A DNA stretch of 64,000 nucleotides, taken from positions 620,001-684,000 of the forward strand of contig JALIZF010001791.1 in the NCBI GenBank assembly GCA_029948255.1. The letters are read 5' to 3'. Within the stretch, counting starts at the first letter, position 1; each line of letters begins with the position of its first letter. The notes under the pieces are model-generated. The model was given only the letters and a program-made list of their open reading frames with translations, ran no database searches and had not been told where the DNA came from. This stretch comes from Telmatactis stephensoni. Lineage: Eukaryota > Cnidaria > Anthozoa > Actiniaria > Isophelliidae. Below, one piece after another: positions 46,891-57,237 of this stretch. Position numbers and translations under genes: made by a program.

Positions 46891-48141
46891 CTGATGAAAT
46901 TTCCATGCTTGAAGACTGGAATGACATTGTAAATGGTGGTAAAACTTTTCACTGTAGTGCTTAAAGTGAGCTAGGGCACTGTAGTAGTTATTAGCGGGAA
47001 CATTAGAGGGGCTGAAAGAACAATGAAGTGAAATAAATTTGACAATTGGTAGTTTTTTGTTCAATATATTTATATTGCAAGAAAGTTTATATTGAATAGT
47101 AATGAATAAGCTTCATCCACGTTTGTATTAGACGTTTAAAGTTTATATTGTTTGGTTGGATGGGGTTTGTGAAATGGGTTCTGAGATATGGACCACAATC
47201 ATTGGAGCTAAACTTGCTGCAGTAACCTTCAAAAAGAAACATTCTCTAATTTATAATGCCTTCAGTGTTTTGTTTTGGTTGGTTGTTTTTTTTTTTTTTT
47301 TTGGGGGGGGGGGGGGGTAGCTATTGTAATTCAAATCAAATTCAATGTAATTTAAATGTTTCATTTTAATTACAATAGATATACCCCAAAATGTGACTCA
47401 AGTAGGAGTTCATTACTGAGAACTGAGGTTTTCATGCAAAAAACAATCTCAAAGGACCTTAATCATCTGATCATAGGGTCATCCACTACTGTTAGAACGA
47501 AGCTCGCAATTTGTTAAAACGACAAATGCAAAGAATATGTGGATTACTCTGAACAATGTCTTTTGTTCTACTTGTCGCCTGTGGCATTTTCCTTCCGACC
47601 GTAGTATATTACTGGATCATATAGTTACTGAATTTCCAGAAGGAAAGCTTTTCAATTCTGATTCATGGTATAGAGAAACTACGAAGAAAACTCAGAGGGT
47701 ACGCTACAGGAAGCCCGAGTTCACACAGATGTGCTTCTTGTTATTTTTTAATTCAAAAAGTGATGAGTACTGTCTTGAATAATTAAAAAGGGAAAAACAG
47801 GGGGTCGCCGCATTATTTCAAAAGTTAGAAAAGCACAAAAGCGAAAACGCGCCGAAAACGAACACCAAATGTCACGGCACCCATTTGAGCGATTTTCTCG
47901 CCGGCTTTTTCGATGGATAAGATTAACTAAATTTAAAAGTTCGAGTTTGTATTATATAGCGTGCAAGGTTTCTTTATTAAATTTTTTCCGATATTTGGAT
48001 GCCAAAATAGTTCCTCTACTAAACCTAAAGTTAGTTTTTCTTTATTTGCAAAAAAATAGTTTTTCGTTCGCTTACTAGTGCCCAGACTCCCCGTGGTAAT
48101 ACCAATGCTCTATAATAAAAGTGCGCGCGGGAAATGCGCAG
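46891..48141. other. Intergenic, poly-T/poly-G tract only
   Basis: At about 47287-47319 some 16 T are followed by some 17 G. The strand-asymmetric homopolymer pair resembles the one at 28488. No gene recognised. Confidence 0.55.
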
Positions 48142-48290
48142 TAGAGCAGATTTCGTATGAGTGTGAAACGGACCGCGCGGTACCGTGACTGTGTCAGTGC
48201 CGTAATATTTATAAAAACATTCGAGATTCCTGCCGTAACCATGCCGTGACCGTGTGGTGCCGTTTTCACACTCATACGAAATCTGCTCTA
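48142..48290. mobile_element. MITE family 'GAGCAGATTTCG', copy 3
   Basis: The best-preserved ends: TAGAGCAGATTTCGTATGAG at the left and CTCATACGAAATCTGCTCTA at the right are exact inverted complements, with TA at both ends. The interior GC-rich palindromic core is in inverted orientation relative to copies 1 and 2. Confidence 0.9.
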
Positions 48291-48314
48291 GCAAGGGTCC
48301 GGAACTAGCTTAAA

Positions 48315-49439
48315 TTAAGGTGGCTCGACCCCATAATTTTACATGAGCACCTTCCAACTTTGAAACTCTCATGCCAAAACAGATTGACTTCAATTTCGTA
48401 TCCATTATAACACATTAGTTACATATAGACTGAAAAGCAATATTGAATGTGTTTTGGGGAGATCGGACGGAATATTACGTGTAATGACGTCAAATGGGTT
48501 TTAGCTTCGGGTCCAATTTTGGCTCTCAAATGCTTTTGCTAGGGAAATGCTCGATGCTACATATACCTTGGATGTTTGCCTTCCTCTGAAAGAAGTCTCA
48601 CTAAAATCTACAAGACGGATTTGGAGATATCTTAGGTCCTTTAAATTAAGGGTATAATTTATGCAAAAATTGAAGACCACACTTCCCTCGGCAAATTTTA
48701 CTACTTCTGGATATCTATTTACCCCCAAAATCGCTCATTCTATTCTCATATCCCCCTAGTACTTTATGGCAAAACTGGAAGGATAGACAGCACCGCGATT
48801 TCGCCAAAGCGAATGATATGTGAATGAAGTTGAAAACTCAATGTTTACATTTTCTCCGGTTTTACGGGCATTTTCGCAAAACATGCGATCATTAGAAAAC
48901 TGCTCTATTTTTTTTCCTTTATTTTTCCTGAGGAGCGTATGAAAACGTATGAAACGTATGATAATTATTAACTATTGTTAACCAAGCGCAGTCAATGCGT
49001 GCATGGTGTACAAGAATTCTTTCAATGTTGATAAGACAGAAACAAAAGGAGTCCCAGAGCACAAAATCGTCGACATCGCATCAATATTTACCAAATTTTG
49101 CGTTTATTTTAAACCCCCTAAAAGGTTCTCAATTATCAGGAAAATCCGTGTGCTTATCAGTTACGCTCCTCAGGAAAAATAAAGAAAATAATCGAGCAGT
49201 TTTCTAATGATCGCATGAATGCATTTGAGAGCCAAAATTGGACCCGAAGCTAAAACACATTTGACGTCATTATCACGTAATATTCCGTCCGATCTCCCCA
49301 AAACACATTCAATATTGCTTTTCAGTCTATATGTAACTAATGTGTTATAATGGATACGAAATTGAAGTCAATCTGTTTAGGCATGAGAGTTTCAAAGTTG
49401 GAAGGTGTTCATGCAAAATTATGGGTCGAGTCACCTTAA
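48315..49439. mobile_element. 1.1-kb element with ~220-bp terminal inverted repeats
   Basis: 48315-48531 and 49217-49436 are inverted copies with about 95% apparent identity (ends TAAGGTGGCTCGACCC / GGGTCGAGTCACCTTA). A second inverted pair (48882-48940 with 49157-49215; GCGATCATTAGAAAACTGCT) continues the fold. About 340 bp of single-copy sequence (about 48540-48880) interrupt only the left arm. No long ORF. A non-autonomous fold-back transposon is the simplest reading. Confidence 0.8.
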
Positions 49440-49950
49440 TAACTACAAATCCAGAGAGATATAAATTTGCCCTCGAGCAAAATGTTATTTAGGTCTATTT
49501 ATGACCACCCGATGTGGAGGTGGGGCAATAAGATTAGTGAAGTGAAGTGCTGACAATGATTGCCAGTAAAGCAGCTTGCCAATAAAGCAGCCTGCCAGTA
49601 AAGCAGCTTTGGTCGCTAATAACAGAATATATGAACAGCTAGTGTAACGAGAACGAGGCATTGGCTACTACGGGACTCGACTGTATCGTGCCGGGAAACG
49701 GCTATTTGTGGCTAACACTAAAGACGACGGATCACAAAGGATCTGATATAGGGTGATTTGTCTTGTCAAAATTCGCTATAACTCGAGAATAAAATTTCAC
49801 TCTATTGCATTCCAGTTTTGATTTCAATGATGTTTGTCATCCAGTTCCGCACAGATGTAATAGTGGGCGTTGTCCCAGCAAAATGGCGTGCCCGAGCGAG
49901 TAACTCGATAACCGTGTAAATCGAAAATCGTAACAGACATAGCGACATAA

Positions 49951-52306
49951 TAGGGATGTCCGTTTTAGCGGCACTGGCACAAGGTATGCCAGACTTGTAA
50001 TTGACATAAGTTAAAGCCGATTCAAAGTTATTGTCTTGGACCCATTCATTTTAACAAAAGGCTTGGCGATTATCAACAATAGAGAGGTTTTTTATTGAAT
50101 TTCCATCCCGTCCACGTGCGAAGTGCAATTTTGGCCATTGTAATGCTGCCATATACTTTAATTTTCCACATTTTCGATTTCCAGTTATGGGGAAATTATT
50201 ATCAAAATTTGAAGTACTTTTTTGATGTAAAATGTGAACAATTAATTCGTGATTACATCCATGTTGCCGTCGTTTCATTTTAAGTTTTTTTCCCTTTTTT
50301 CTTCTTGCCATCCGAGCATTTCTGTAATGGTGTGGAAAGTCATGTCCGGGTAAACTATTACTAGTTGAGCATTTCAGCTTTAGAAAACTGTTGTCCTTTT
50401 CCAGTTTCCCGTTTGGCGTATGGACGTGACAGCTGTCATGCTCTTTGCATGGTTGGTTTGCACTTCAAAGAAAGAATTTGACAGAAAACTGTAATATCAG
50501 TGTGAACAGAAAACTGCGTATTTTGTTTCTTGCATAACTTTGACTTTGAGATGAAATTTTGTTGAACCACTTCATGTAAGGAAAGACTTCTAGCAAAGCT
50601 AAAGATTACAAACAATTTACGGGGTACGACAAACCTTGTACACCTTGAGAAGGGTGACAAAAGCTCTGTTTATTACATGGTCAGCTATGGTCTTTGGTAC
50701 TCAAGACAGCCTCACCAGAGGGAGAGCTTATCTTGTCCGGTAGAATAGAATTATCCGGATTGCTGACAGGCATATTCATTATTTCCTTGCCGTTTTGGTA
50801 TAAACTAAACGGGGTGCGTTCTCACGGGACGGTCGAATTTTTGACCGGTTGAAAAATCGACCTGGATATGCTGTTGGTACGAGAATTTAACCGGTCAAGC
50901 TGTTCACATGGTAAGACCTCGATACCAGTCAATATATCGACTGTGCCGGCTAAAAATTCGTTCTCATGAATATCATTTTGCAAGTTGAATATTTGCTGTG
51001 GTTCAAATTTCCGTGCGATTATCACGGACCTCCGTGCGATTATCACGAACGGATTTTGTTTTGACCGGTCAAAAATTTGACCAGTTTAGTATGAACTGTA
51101 CGTGAGAAACTCAATGAAAATTAGTCAAATCTTTCATTTCTATCATTTGCACTTAATTGCGCACATGTGAGATGCAAAACACGCTATAATTCTCTACTAC
51201 GCTGGCAAAACTAACAATAACAATGACGACTACCTAGACTGGGTTTTAGCGCTTACGTGATACATGTGCAAAGACATTAGAAGAGATTCAACGCTTCGAA
51301 TGGAAATAAAAAACTTGCAGGCATGAATATGTTGAGCCTTCTAAATACGTTTGTGGCTTTGAAGTCTGCAGAAAAAAAAAACTTACTGAAATTAGAGAGC
51401 TCTTGATTATATTAATTAACAAACAGAAGACATAGTTGCGAGCAAATCTGCTCCAAATCAAAGCTACGAAAACAAGCAAAAAAAAAAAAAAACGGTTAAG
51501 GAATATAGGGACTGATGTAGAGCTGAAATGCAAACAGCATCGACAGCATCACTTATCGTTCAAGTAATATACAGGGCGCGTAATTTTCTGTCGCAAGTCA
51601 GCGTTATATCTGTGTAAAGATCCGGAACTGAAGGCAAACCGGTAAAGCGCGCGCCATCGAGTTCCTCGGCTCCGTATTTTTTGAACTCAGTCAAATGACA
51701 AACTTTTCGTATTGAATACAAACAAGAGAATATTAATTCGCAAGTAAAAATTTTGAACATAACCTCCTGCAAAAAAGGAACTATGATAACTAATCTGAAA
51801 TTGACTATGAAATAATTCTCCGTATTTTCCGCACATAAACATGGCAGGGTCCGGTTATAAGTTTATAGGATATGTTTGAAAATTAAAAACAACATTTCCC
51901 CTCCAAAAATGTGGAAAGATCTTAGTTTTACATTTTTCCTATGCTTGCTATCAATCAGCTGATGAATCTCATTATTTTTGTCTTGACTGGATGACAAAAC
52001 CGGTTTGACTAGGGGGCAAAAGCTCTCATCCAGAAAGAGTCCTTTTGTAAACTTGTAATTCAGCTGGTAAAAATTCCGCACGAGACAGGATATGACGCCT
52101 ATTGATAGCAGGCAGTTTGTGCTATTTTCCAAGTTTCAGTATTACACGATGATCAGTGTTGGTATTTTTACTGGTATCCTTATTGGTCTTTAGTGTTTTT
52201 ATGATAGAGAGAGAACAATGGCTTGAAAGTTGAGGTGTGACTTTGAAACAATAGTCCCTTATTTTGTGCCAAACTCGCTGTTGTGCCGCTAAAACGGACA
52301 TCCCTA
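49951..52306. mobile_element. 2.36-kb non-autonomous DNA transposon with 24-bp TIRs
   Basis: TAGGGATGTCCGTTTTAGCG plus GCAC at 49951 is exactly inverted at 52283-52306. TA at each end could be the target duplication. The interior has only short ORFs and no recognisable transposase, so it depends on a relative elsewhere if mobile. A smaller inverted-repeat element is nested at 50818-51109. Confidence 0.75.
50818..51109. mobile_element. Nested inverted-repeat element
   Basis: GTTCTCACGGGACGGTCGAA and TTTTTGACCGG at the left correspond to CCGGTCAAAAATTTGACC and GAACTGTACGTGAGAAAC at the right. About 290 bp, with several further ACCGGTC/GACCGG motifs inside. Confidence 0.65.
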
Positions 52307-52918
52307 TTCAGACTCAGTTAAGCCAGCTGAGCTTTTTTGTTCACACCTATGTGATAAAACAAACTGAGTGTGGTGCTGTTTATGTAATATCACGCACAAT
52401 AGTGACCAATTTGCACAGGAAATCGTACGATCTTGAAAATACATTTAATTTTAATTAAATAGGAAGTGAAATGTGTTAAGGCGAGGATTTTGGCGACGAT
52501 TAATTTTGTACGCGCCTCGACCAATCAGATTCCAGTAGTATGGAATGTATAATGCGGTGGTATGCTGGAGGCTGGCTATAATAATAATCCCGGATTGACA
52601 AATAGTGGTTCTATTTAAATTTTTTCTCAAGAAAAGATCTCTGTTGATAGTTGAACTGGCTATAAACTACCTTCTAATTATACGTTGAGGGATTAGAAGC
52701 TAAAGGAAAGCCATCAGGGCTAATGCGCTAATTCATTCTAATAAGACGCTGTGATCAATCGACGACAAAAAAATGAACAAGACACTGAATTTCCGCACAA
52801 TAGGGCATTTTCTATCAATAGGAAACTATGTTATTGAAAACAGTTTTGGAAACAAAAGGCCTCATGCTTGAGAGGATTCAATTAGAAATCATACACAAAA
52901 GATGTTATTGCGAATTTT
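52307..52918. other. Upstream region of the 308-codon ORF
   Basis: AT-rich; no TATA box or exon that I can support. May contain its promoter or 5'UTR. Confidence 0.5.
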
Positions 52919-53845
52919 ATGAGTCAGAGAGAGACTGCATGTTTTATTAGTACAAGGAATTTCAGAATGATGGCAACAAGCAAAAAGGAAAGTTTGGATG
53001 TTGAGCCGGCGGTGAAGGCGACGGCAGCAAATAGACAGCTAATGCAGAAGAATTCAAGGGCGGCAAACAACTGGCTTCGGGCTCGAAATGCTTTGGACCG
53101 AGAGAAGCGAGAGTATGAGAACAAATTAAATGTGGATAAAATAGCTCTTCTTCGGCAGAGAGAGCGTCTTCAGACTGCTACATTAGCCGCATTAAATACA
53201 GTTCATGAGGCTGAAGTCGATGTTCAAACACCAGCCACTCTACTCAAGCCAAGTCAAGATGTCTACATGAAACGTAAGATGACTCTTGCTGACGTTTATG
53301 ACTCTCTAATAAAATCAGTCCGCGAACAAAAACATCAGTCAAACAGCGACAACAGAAGCGTTCAATCCGAGCCTCCAAACATCAGTAGAGTCAGTACTAC
53401 TAGTTTTGATGGCAAAAAAGTCAACCGCAAGCCAGTAAAATTCAGCCTTCAAAGCCTTCAACGCGCTCAAACTAACCTTCACGGAAAGTTACAAGCCATG
53501 ACTCAAGCTCAGGAGGAGCTTAACAACGACACAAACAACGAAGACAACACGTCCGAGCCTTCATCTCCAAGTCGCGCAGGGTTCTTTGATTTAAATGAAG
53601 AAGAAATGTCTTTTGGGCCAAAAATTCATCTACCACCAACCTCACTACCTCCTATTCGTACTCAGTCAGTCTTTAAACCTCGTGCAAGAAGTTTTGACAG
53701 GGGCAAAGGAACATTGGAAAGTTCTGACTTTGATGATGTCAAATACTGCCGATATATTAGAGGGGCCGTGAGAGGGTCGCGAAGAAACTCTGCACCAGTT
53801 GTTCGACCAGGAGTTGTATTCAAACGGGCACAAAAACCAATCTAG
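52919..53845 (+). CDS. Uncharacterised intronless 308-residue protein
   Basis: Single open frame of 309 codons, far longer than chance ORFs around it, with amino-acid use like a real protein. I do not recognise the family. Visible: a charged helical segment (about 45-85; NNWLRARNALDREKREYENK, then RQRERLQTATLAAL) likely to form a coiled coil, a second helix (LADVYDSLIKSVREQKH, about 121-137), a Ser/Asn/Asp-rich disordered middle, a second basic part (RKPVKFSLQSLQRAQ, about 165-180), a Pro-rich stretch (HLPPTSLPPIRTQ) and a basic tail with SRRNSAP, a possible phosphorylation or 14-3-3 site. No signal peptide or membrane helix. The ATG at 52919 gives the longest form; ATGs at 52967 and 52970 (MMATSKKESL) are equally likely starts. 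Cytoplasmic or cytoskeletal scaffold is a guess. Confidence 0.7.
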   Translation: MSQRETACFISTRNFRMMATSKKESLDVEPAVKATAANRQLMQKNSRAANNWLRARNALDREKREYENKLNVDKIALLRQRERLQTATLAALNTVHEAEVDVQTPATLLKPSQDVYMKRKMTLADVYDSLIKSVREQKHQSNSDNRSVQSEPPNISRVSTTSFDGKKVNRKPVKFSLQSLQRAQTNLHGKLQAMTQAQEELNNDTNNEDNTSEPSSPSRAGFFDLNEEEMSFGPKIHLPPTSLPPIRTQSVFKPRARSFDRGKGTLESSDFDDVKYCRYIRGAVRGSRRNSAPVVRPGVVFKRAQKPI

Positions 53846-53954
53846 GAAAATGTACGATGAACATAAAGTAACTCAGACTGAAGGTATTTTGTTGTACAAA
53901 ATGTAATTATTGTACAAGTTCAATGTCATGTATCTTATGGACCTTATGGAGCTG

Positions 53955-54091
53955 TAGAAACGTTTGAAGTAATGTATAAAGAACGAGAGAGCGTGTTATA
54001 TCGGTGGATAAAGATCCGAGCCGAAGGCGAGGATCTTTAGACCCGATATAACACGCTCTCGAGTTCTTTATATTACTTATCAAACGTCTAG
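53955..54091. mobile_element. Fold-back element (about 137 bp)
   Basis: GAACGAGAGAGCGTGTTATA, TCGG, GATCC and CCGAGCC on the left match GGATC, CCCGATATAACACGCTCTCG and GTTCTTTATATTACTTA on the right. The arms are about 60 nt. Just downstream of the 308-codon ORF, so it may be within its 3'UTR. Confidence 0.8.
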
Positions 54092-54560
54092 TTGTCAATT
54101 ATCATATTGGACCAGAATTTTCCAAGTTTGACTACTTTTGGCTTAGAAAATCCAAGTTAAAGTTTATGCAAATGAACAAAAATCTTTATCCGATATAAAG
54201 ATCTACGTTACGGTAGTGATTTCCATTGTGTTTTCTAATGAATTATTAATGAGTTTGATAACATTAATTAGAGATTTTGGTGAATTAATTTGTACAATAT
54301 TGCCCAGAACATGGGTTGGGTTAGCTAAAGAAATTTCTGCGAAAGCGGCCTAAAATCTTCAACTTTTAGGTATTAGTTTTGATATTATATATCGGCACCA
54401 CAGGAAGTTATTTTATAGCCATTATATCATGATCTAAAGAAAGTCAATTAATGCAAATTAAGCACATGATACTCAAAACGAAAAACTAATCAAATAAACA
54501 AATAGAAATTGTTAGGCAGCTATTCAAGGAAAAAAGTTAATATTTCGTCTGTACAAAAGG
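54092..54560. other. Intergenic, nothing recognised
   Basis: AT-rich; no feature supported. Confidence 0.5.
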
Positions 54561-54700
54561 CGTGCGCGATCCACTTCGCGATGCTACCGGGGATGCAAAA
54601 CTGTGCACAGCTTTCGAACAAATATGCGCGGTACGCGTGATCCACCTCGCGATGCTACCGGAGATGCAAAAATGCATGAGAACTGTGCACAGCTTTTGAC
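54561..54700 (+). repeat. Two-copy tandem duplication (about 70 bp each)
   Basis: CGCGATCCACTTCGCGATGC then TACCGGGGATGCAAAA and CTGTGCACAGCTTT recurs as GTGATCCACCTCGCGATGC, TACCGGAGATGCAAAA and CTGTGCACAGCTTT. The second unit has a 12-nt insert before the CTGTGCAC block. Confidence 0.8.
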
Positions 54701-55330
54701 CAATCAAAGCGTGCGTACCTTAAATATACGTATTTTTATTCTTGCTTGCAAATCACATTTGTATGTTTTCTCATGGCTTGAATGCGTTATGTAATATTTG
54801 TCGTTGTTACGTAAGAGCATCAGAACACGTGCCAGAGGGGTTCTCCTCAAAGACGAAAAGCTTTAGAAAATTCCTCTCCCAGCAAGGTAGTGAGCGGCCT
54901 CACGACTTTGCAATGGCTGACAATTCGCCAAAATTCCTACTTAGTACATGACTTAAGGGATGGTGAGAAAATTTCTAAGAGTAAATATTTCTACAGGCCC
55001 GTCGCTAGGGGTGGTTCAAAGGTTCGAACGAACCCCTCCCTCCCACAGAAAATAGCCGCTTAGCTTAGGCTACTAGTACTTTTAGTTAAGAAACTACAGT
55101 CAAATTGTTGCATTTCTCTCTAAATGAGCCTTTGGCGAATGCTGCTGAATTATGGTTTCATCAAAACCCGACATTCACTTAGCTATTCAATTCATTTTAA
55201 CGATTTCTTGGTTTTAACAACAAGTATTTTCCACCATTTCTATTTATTTTTTCATATTTTTTTCTTTTTCTGTCTTTTCTCTCTCTCTCTTTTAAAAACC
55301 TACTAATTTTGATTTTGAGGCAGGAAAAGG

Positions 55331-55341
55331 GGGGGAAGGGA

Positions 55342-55372
<31 letters not shown>

Positions 55373-55396
55373 GAAAGAAAAAGAAAAAAAGAAACG
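55331..55396 (+). repeat. (GAA)n / (GAAA)n purine tract
   Basis: GAAGAAGAAGAAGAAGAAAG with flanking A-rich and G-rich runs. Confidence 0.85.
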
Positions 55397-55480
55397 ACCC
55401 TAGCCGGTTTTGAACCCGGCTCTTACATCTGCTCACTTGCTTCACAGTTCAAGGGTTTTCCAACTGCGCCACGGGATAGC
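55397..55480 (-). mobile_element. tRNA-like / SINE head
   Basis: Minus strand: CCCGTGGCGCAGTTGG (A box) and GCCGGGTTCAAAACCGGC (B box with T-arm stem) with a long variable region. The adjacent purine tail on the same strand orientation suggests a SINE rather than a functional tRNA, although the T stem is intact. Confidence 0.5.
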
Positions 55481-55549
55481 GTAATTTGCACAACAATAGA
55501 CAGTCATTCACGCGATACACTAGGTTATTTTGTCTTCCAAATCCCTCAG

Positions 55550-55830
55550 TAGACCAGTTAGTCTAGTGGTAAGGTGCAGTCATTTACGGCCTAGGATCCG
55601 ACTGTTTCCTCCCTCTTTGACTGCGAAGCTTGCTGCGTTCTACCGGATAGCGCGGAAGGGGCCGAAATCTCCATCCTATACGTAACATGCGATGATTCAG
55701 CAATTTGTCTGGATGCATGGTCCGATTTTTTGGGTTTTGCATAAAATTAGCATACTAATTTCTTTGGGTTATGGGTTCGAGTCCTGCCTGTGCCAACAAA
55801 TTTTTTTTTTCTTCTTTTTTTTTAATGGAT
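55550..55830 (+). repeat. SINE-like sequence with widely spaced A and B boxes
   Basis: AGTTAGTCTAGTGGTAAGG (A-box-like) near 55558 and TATGGGTTCGAGTCCTGCC (B-box-like) near 55769, with a T-run after. The ~200 nt spacing is too long for a tRNA gene; two SINE heads or an interrupted one are possible. Confidence 0.4.
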
Positions 55831-56713
55831 CCTATTTATCTTCTCTAAGTTTTCTTGGCTTACACTTCTGGTCTTCAATGAATAAAACTATATAAACTCT
55901 CTACATTAGTTTGATGCTTTCAAATTTCGCATGATTTAGAATAACAAAATCCTTGAAATAATAGTTATGTAATAAATTTTCATTCCACTTTGCAAAGGCC
56001 AGCCGGACCTCATATAAGTTATACAGGTCATTTAAGCACTCCCTAATCGCAGACGAATACGGTGGAAAACGAACCTCCCTATCAATATGCTTGGAACGGG
56101 CCTGTTAAGTGTCACTAAAGTTAGTATTTCAAGGTAATTATAGGGAACAAGCGTAATTGAGTAGAGCTGTAGGTATTTAGATGCAGATTAAGAACACATT
56201 CCATCACATGAGATAGGAAAATGTTTGAAACACTAGTGTGTAGCAGCAAGTGATAACATCTATTCTGCGCATGTCTCTTTCTAGCTGTTCGTACTTCTGC
56301 ACTCGACGTACTGTAATGCTCCGAAAAACTTTGGGGAGACTATACACGACTCGATCTCTTTATGAGAGAGGTAGCCCTAAGCCAAGTTAAAACCGTAATC
56401 GAGGCCACTTCCGTCCAGCGATTCGCGCATACTCGTCATGTTATCACTTGCTGTTCTAGTGTGTTTCACTGAGTTAAAAAAACCATCCCCGTGATCCAAT
56501 AAGACAATCTGATTGGCTTAAAAGGTCTTTAATTATTTATGAGTTTGAAATGCGCCCCAAAATGACGATTTTCAATGGATTAGAGTAAAACCCCGCATTT
56601 AATTAGAACCTAAATTTTTCTCAAAAAGATCTCATATAAATGGTAATTAAAGGGAGACTAGGGTATTTAGGTTCTTCAACAGGTTCTTATTTTTTTAAAG
56701 AATATCAACGGAA
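55831..56713. other. Intergenic, nothing recognised
   Basis: No ORF or repeat supported. Confidence 0.5.
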
Positions 56714-57070
56714 TTTAAAGGGGTACTTGGATGAAAATAGGTCAAAATTGGAAAGTGGTAAATTCCTAAGTTGACGTCAATTAACGAACAATATAGATAA
56801 ATATGAAACCACTTATCCCAAAAATTTTGCATTTTAATCATATTATCACCAAGAAATTTTGGTTTAAGATCGAAAAGAACAATAGGGTTGTACTTATGAC
56901 GTCATAGATACACAATGTAGATGCTAAAATACGTGATAACGTTTTATCTGTACCTTTGGAAATTGATGAAAATATATTGCTTGGTGACTATTGGTCACAT
57001 ATAGATACATTGAACCAAGTTTCAAGTCATTGTAAATTTTTATCGCTTTTCATCCAAGTACCCCTTTAAA
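56714..57070. mobile_element. MITE with TTTAAAGGGGTACTTGGATG termini
   Basis: The first ~26 nt (TTTAAAGGGGTACTTGGATG, then AAAA) are inverted at 57046-57070. About 357 bp, no ORF, palindromic TTTAAA at both edges. Confidence 0.8.
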
Positions 57071-57237
57071 GACAATATCCAGATTAAAACTAGAGTATGC
57101 AATGTTGTTACACTGTAGTGCAATATTTGTTTCACTAAATCAAACAAGAAACTATTCTTGCACTTACTATTGTGGAAATAAATCTACACATAAGATATTA
57201 ACTTTAAGTTGCTTGATGTTTTACCAAATGTACAAAA

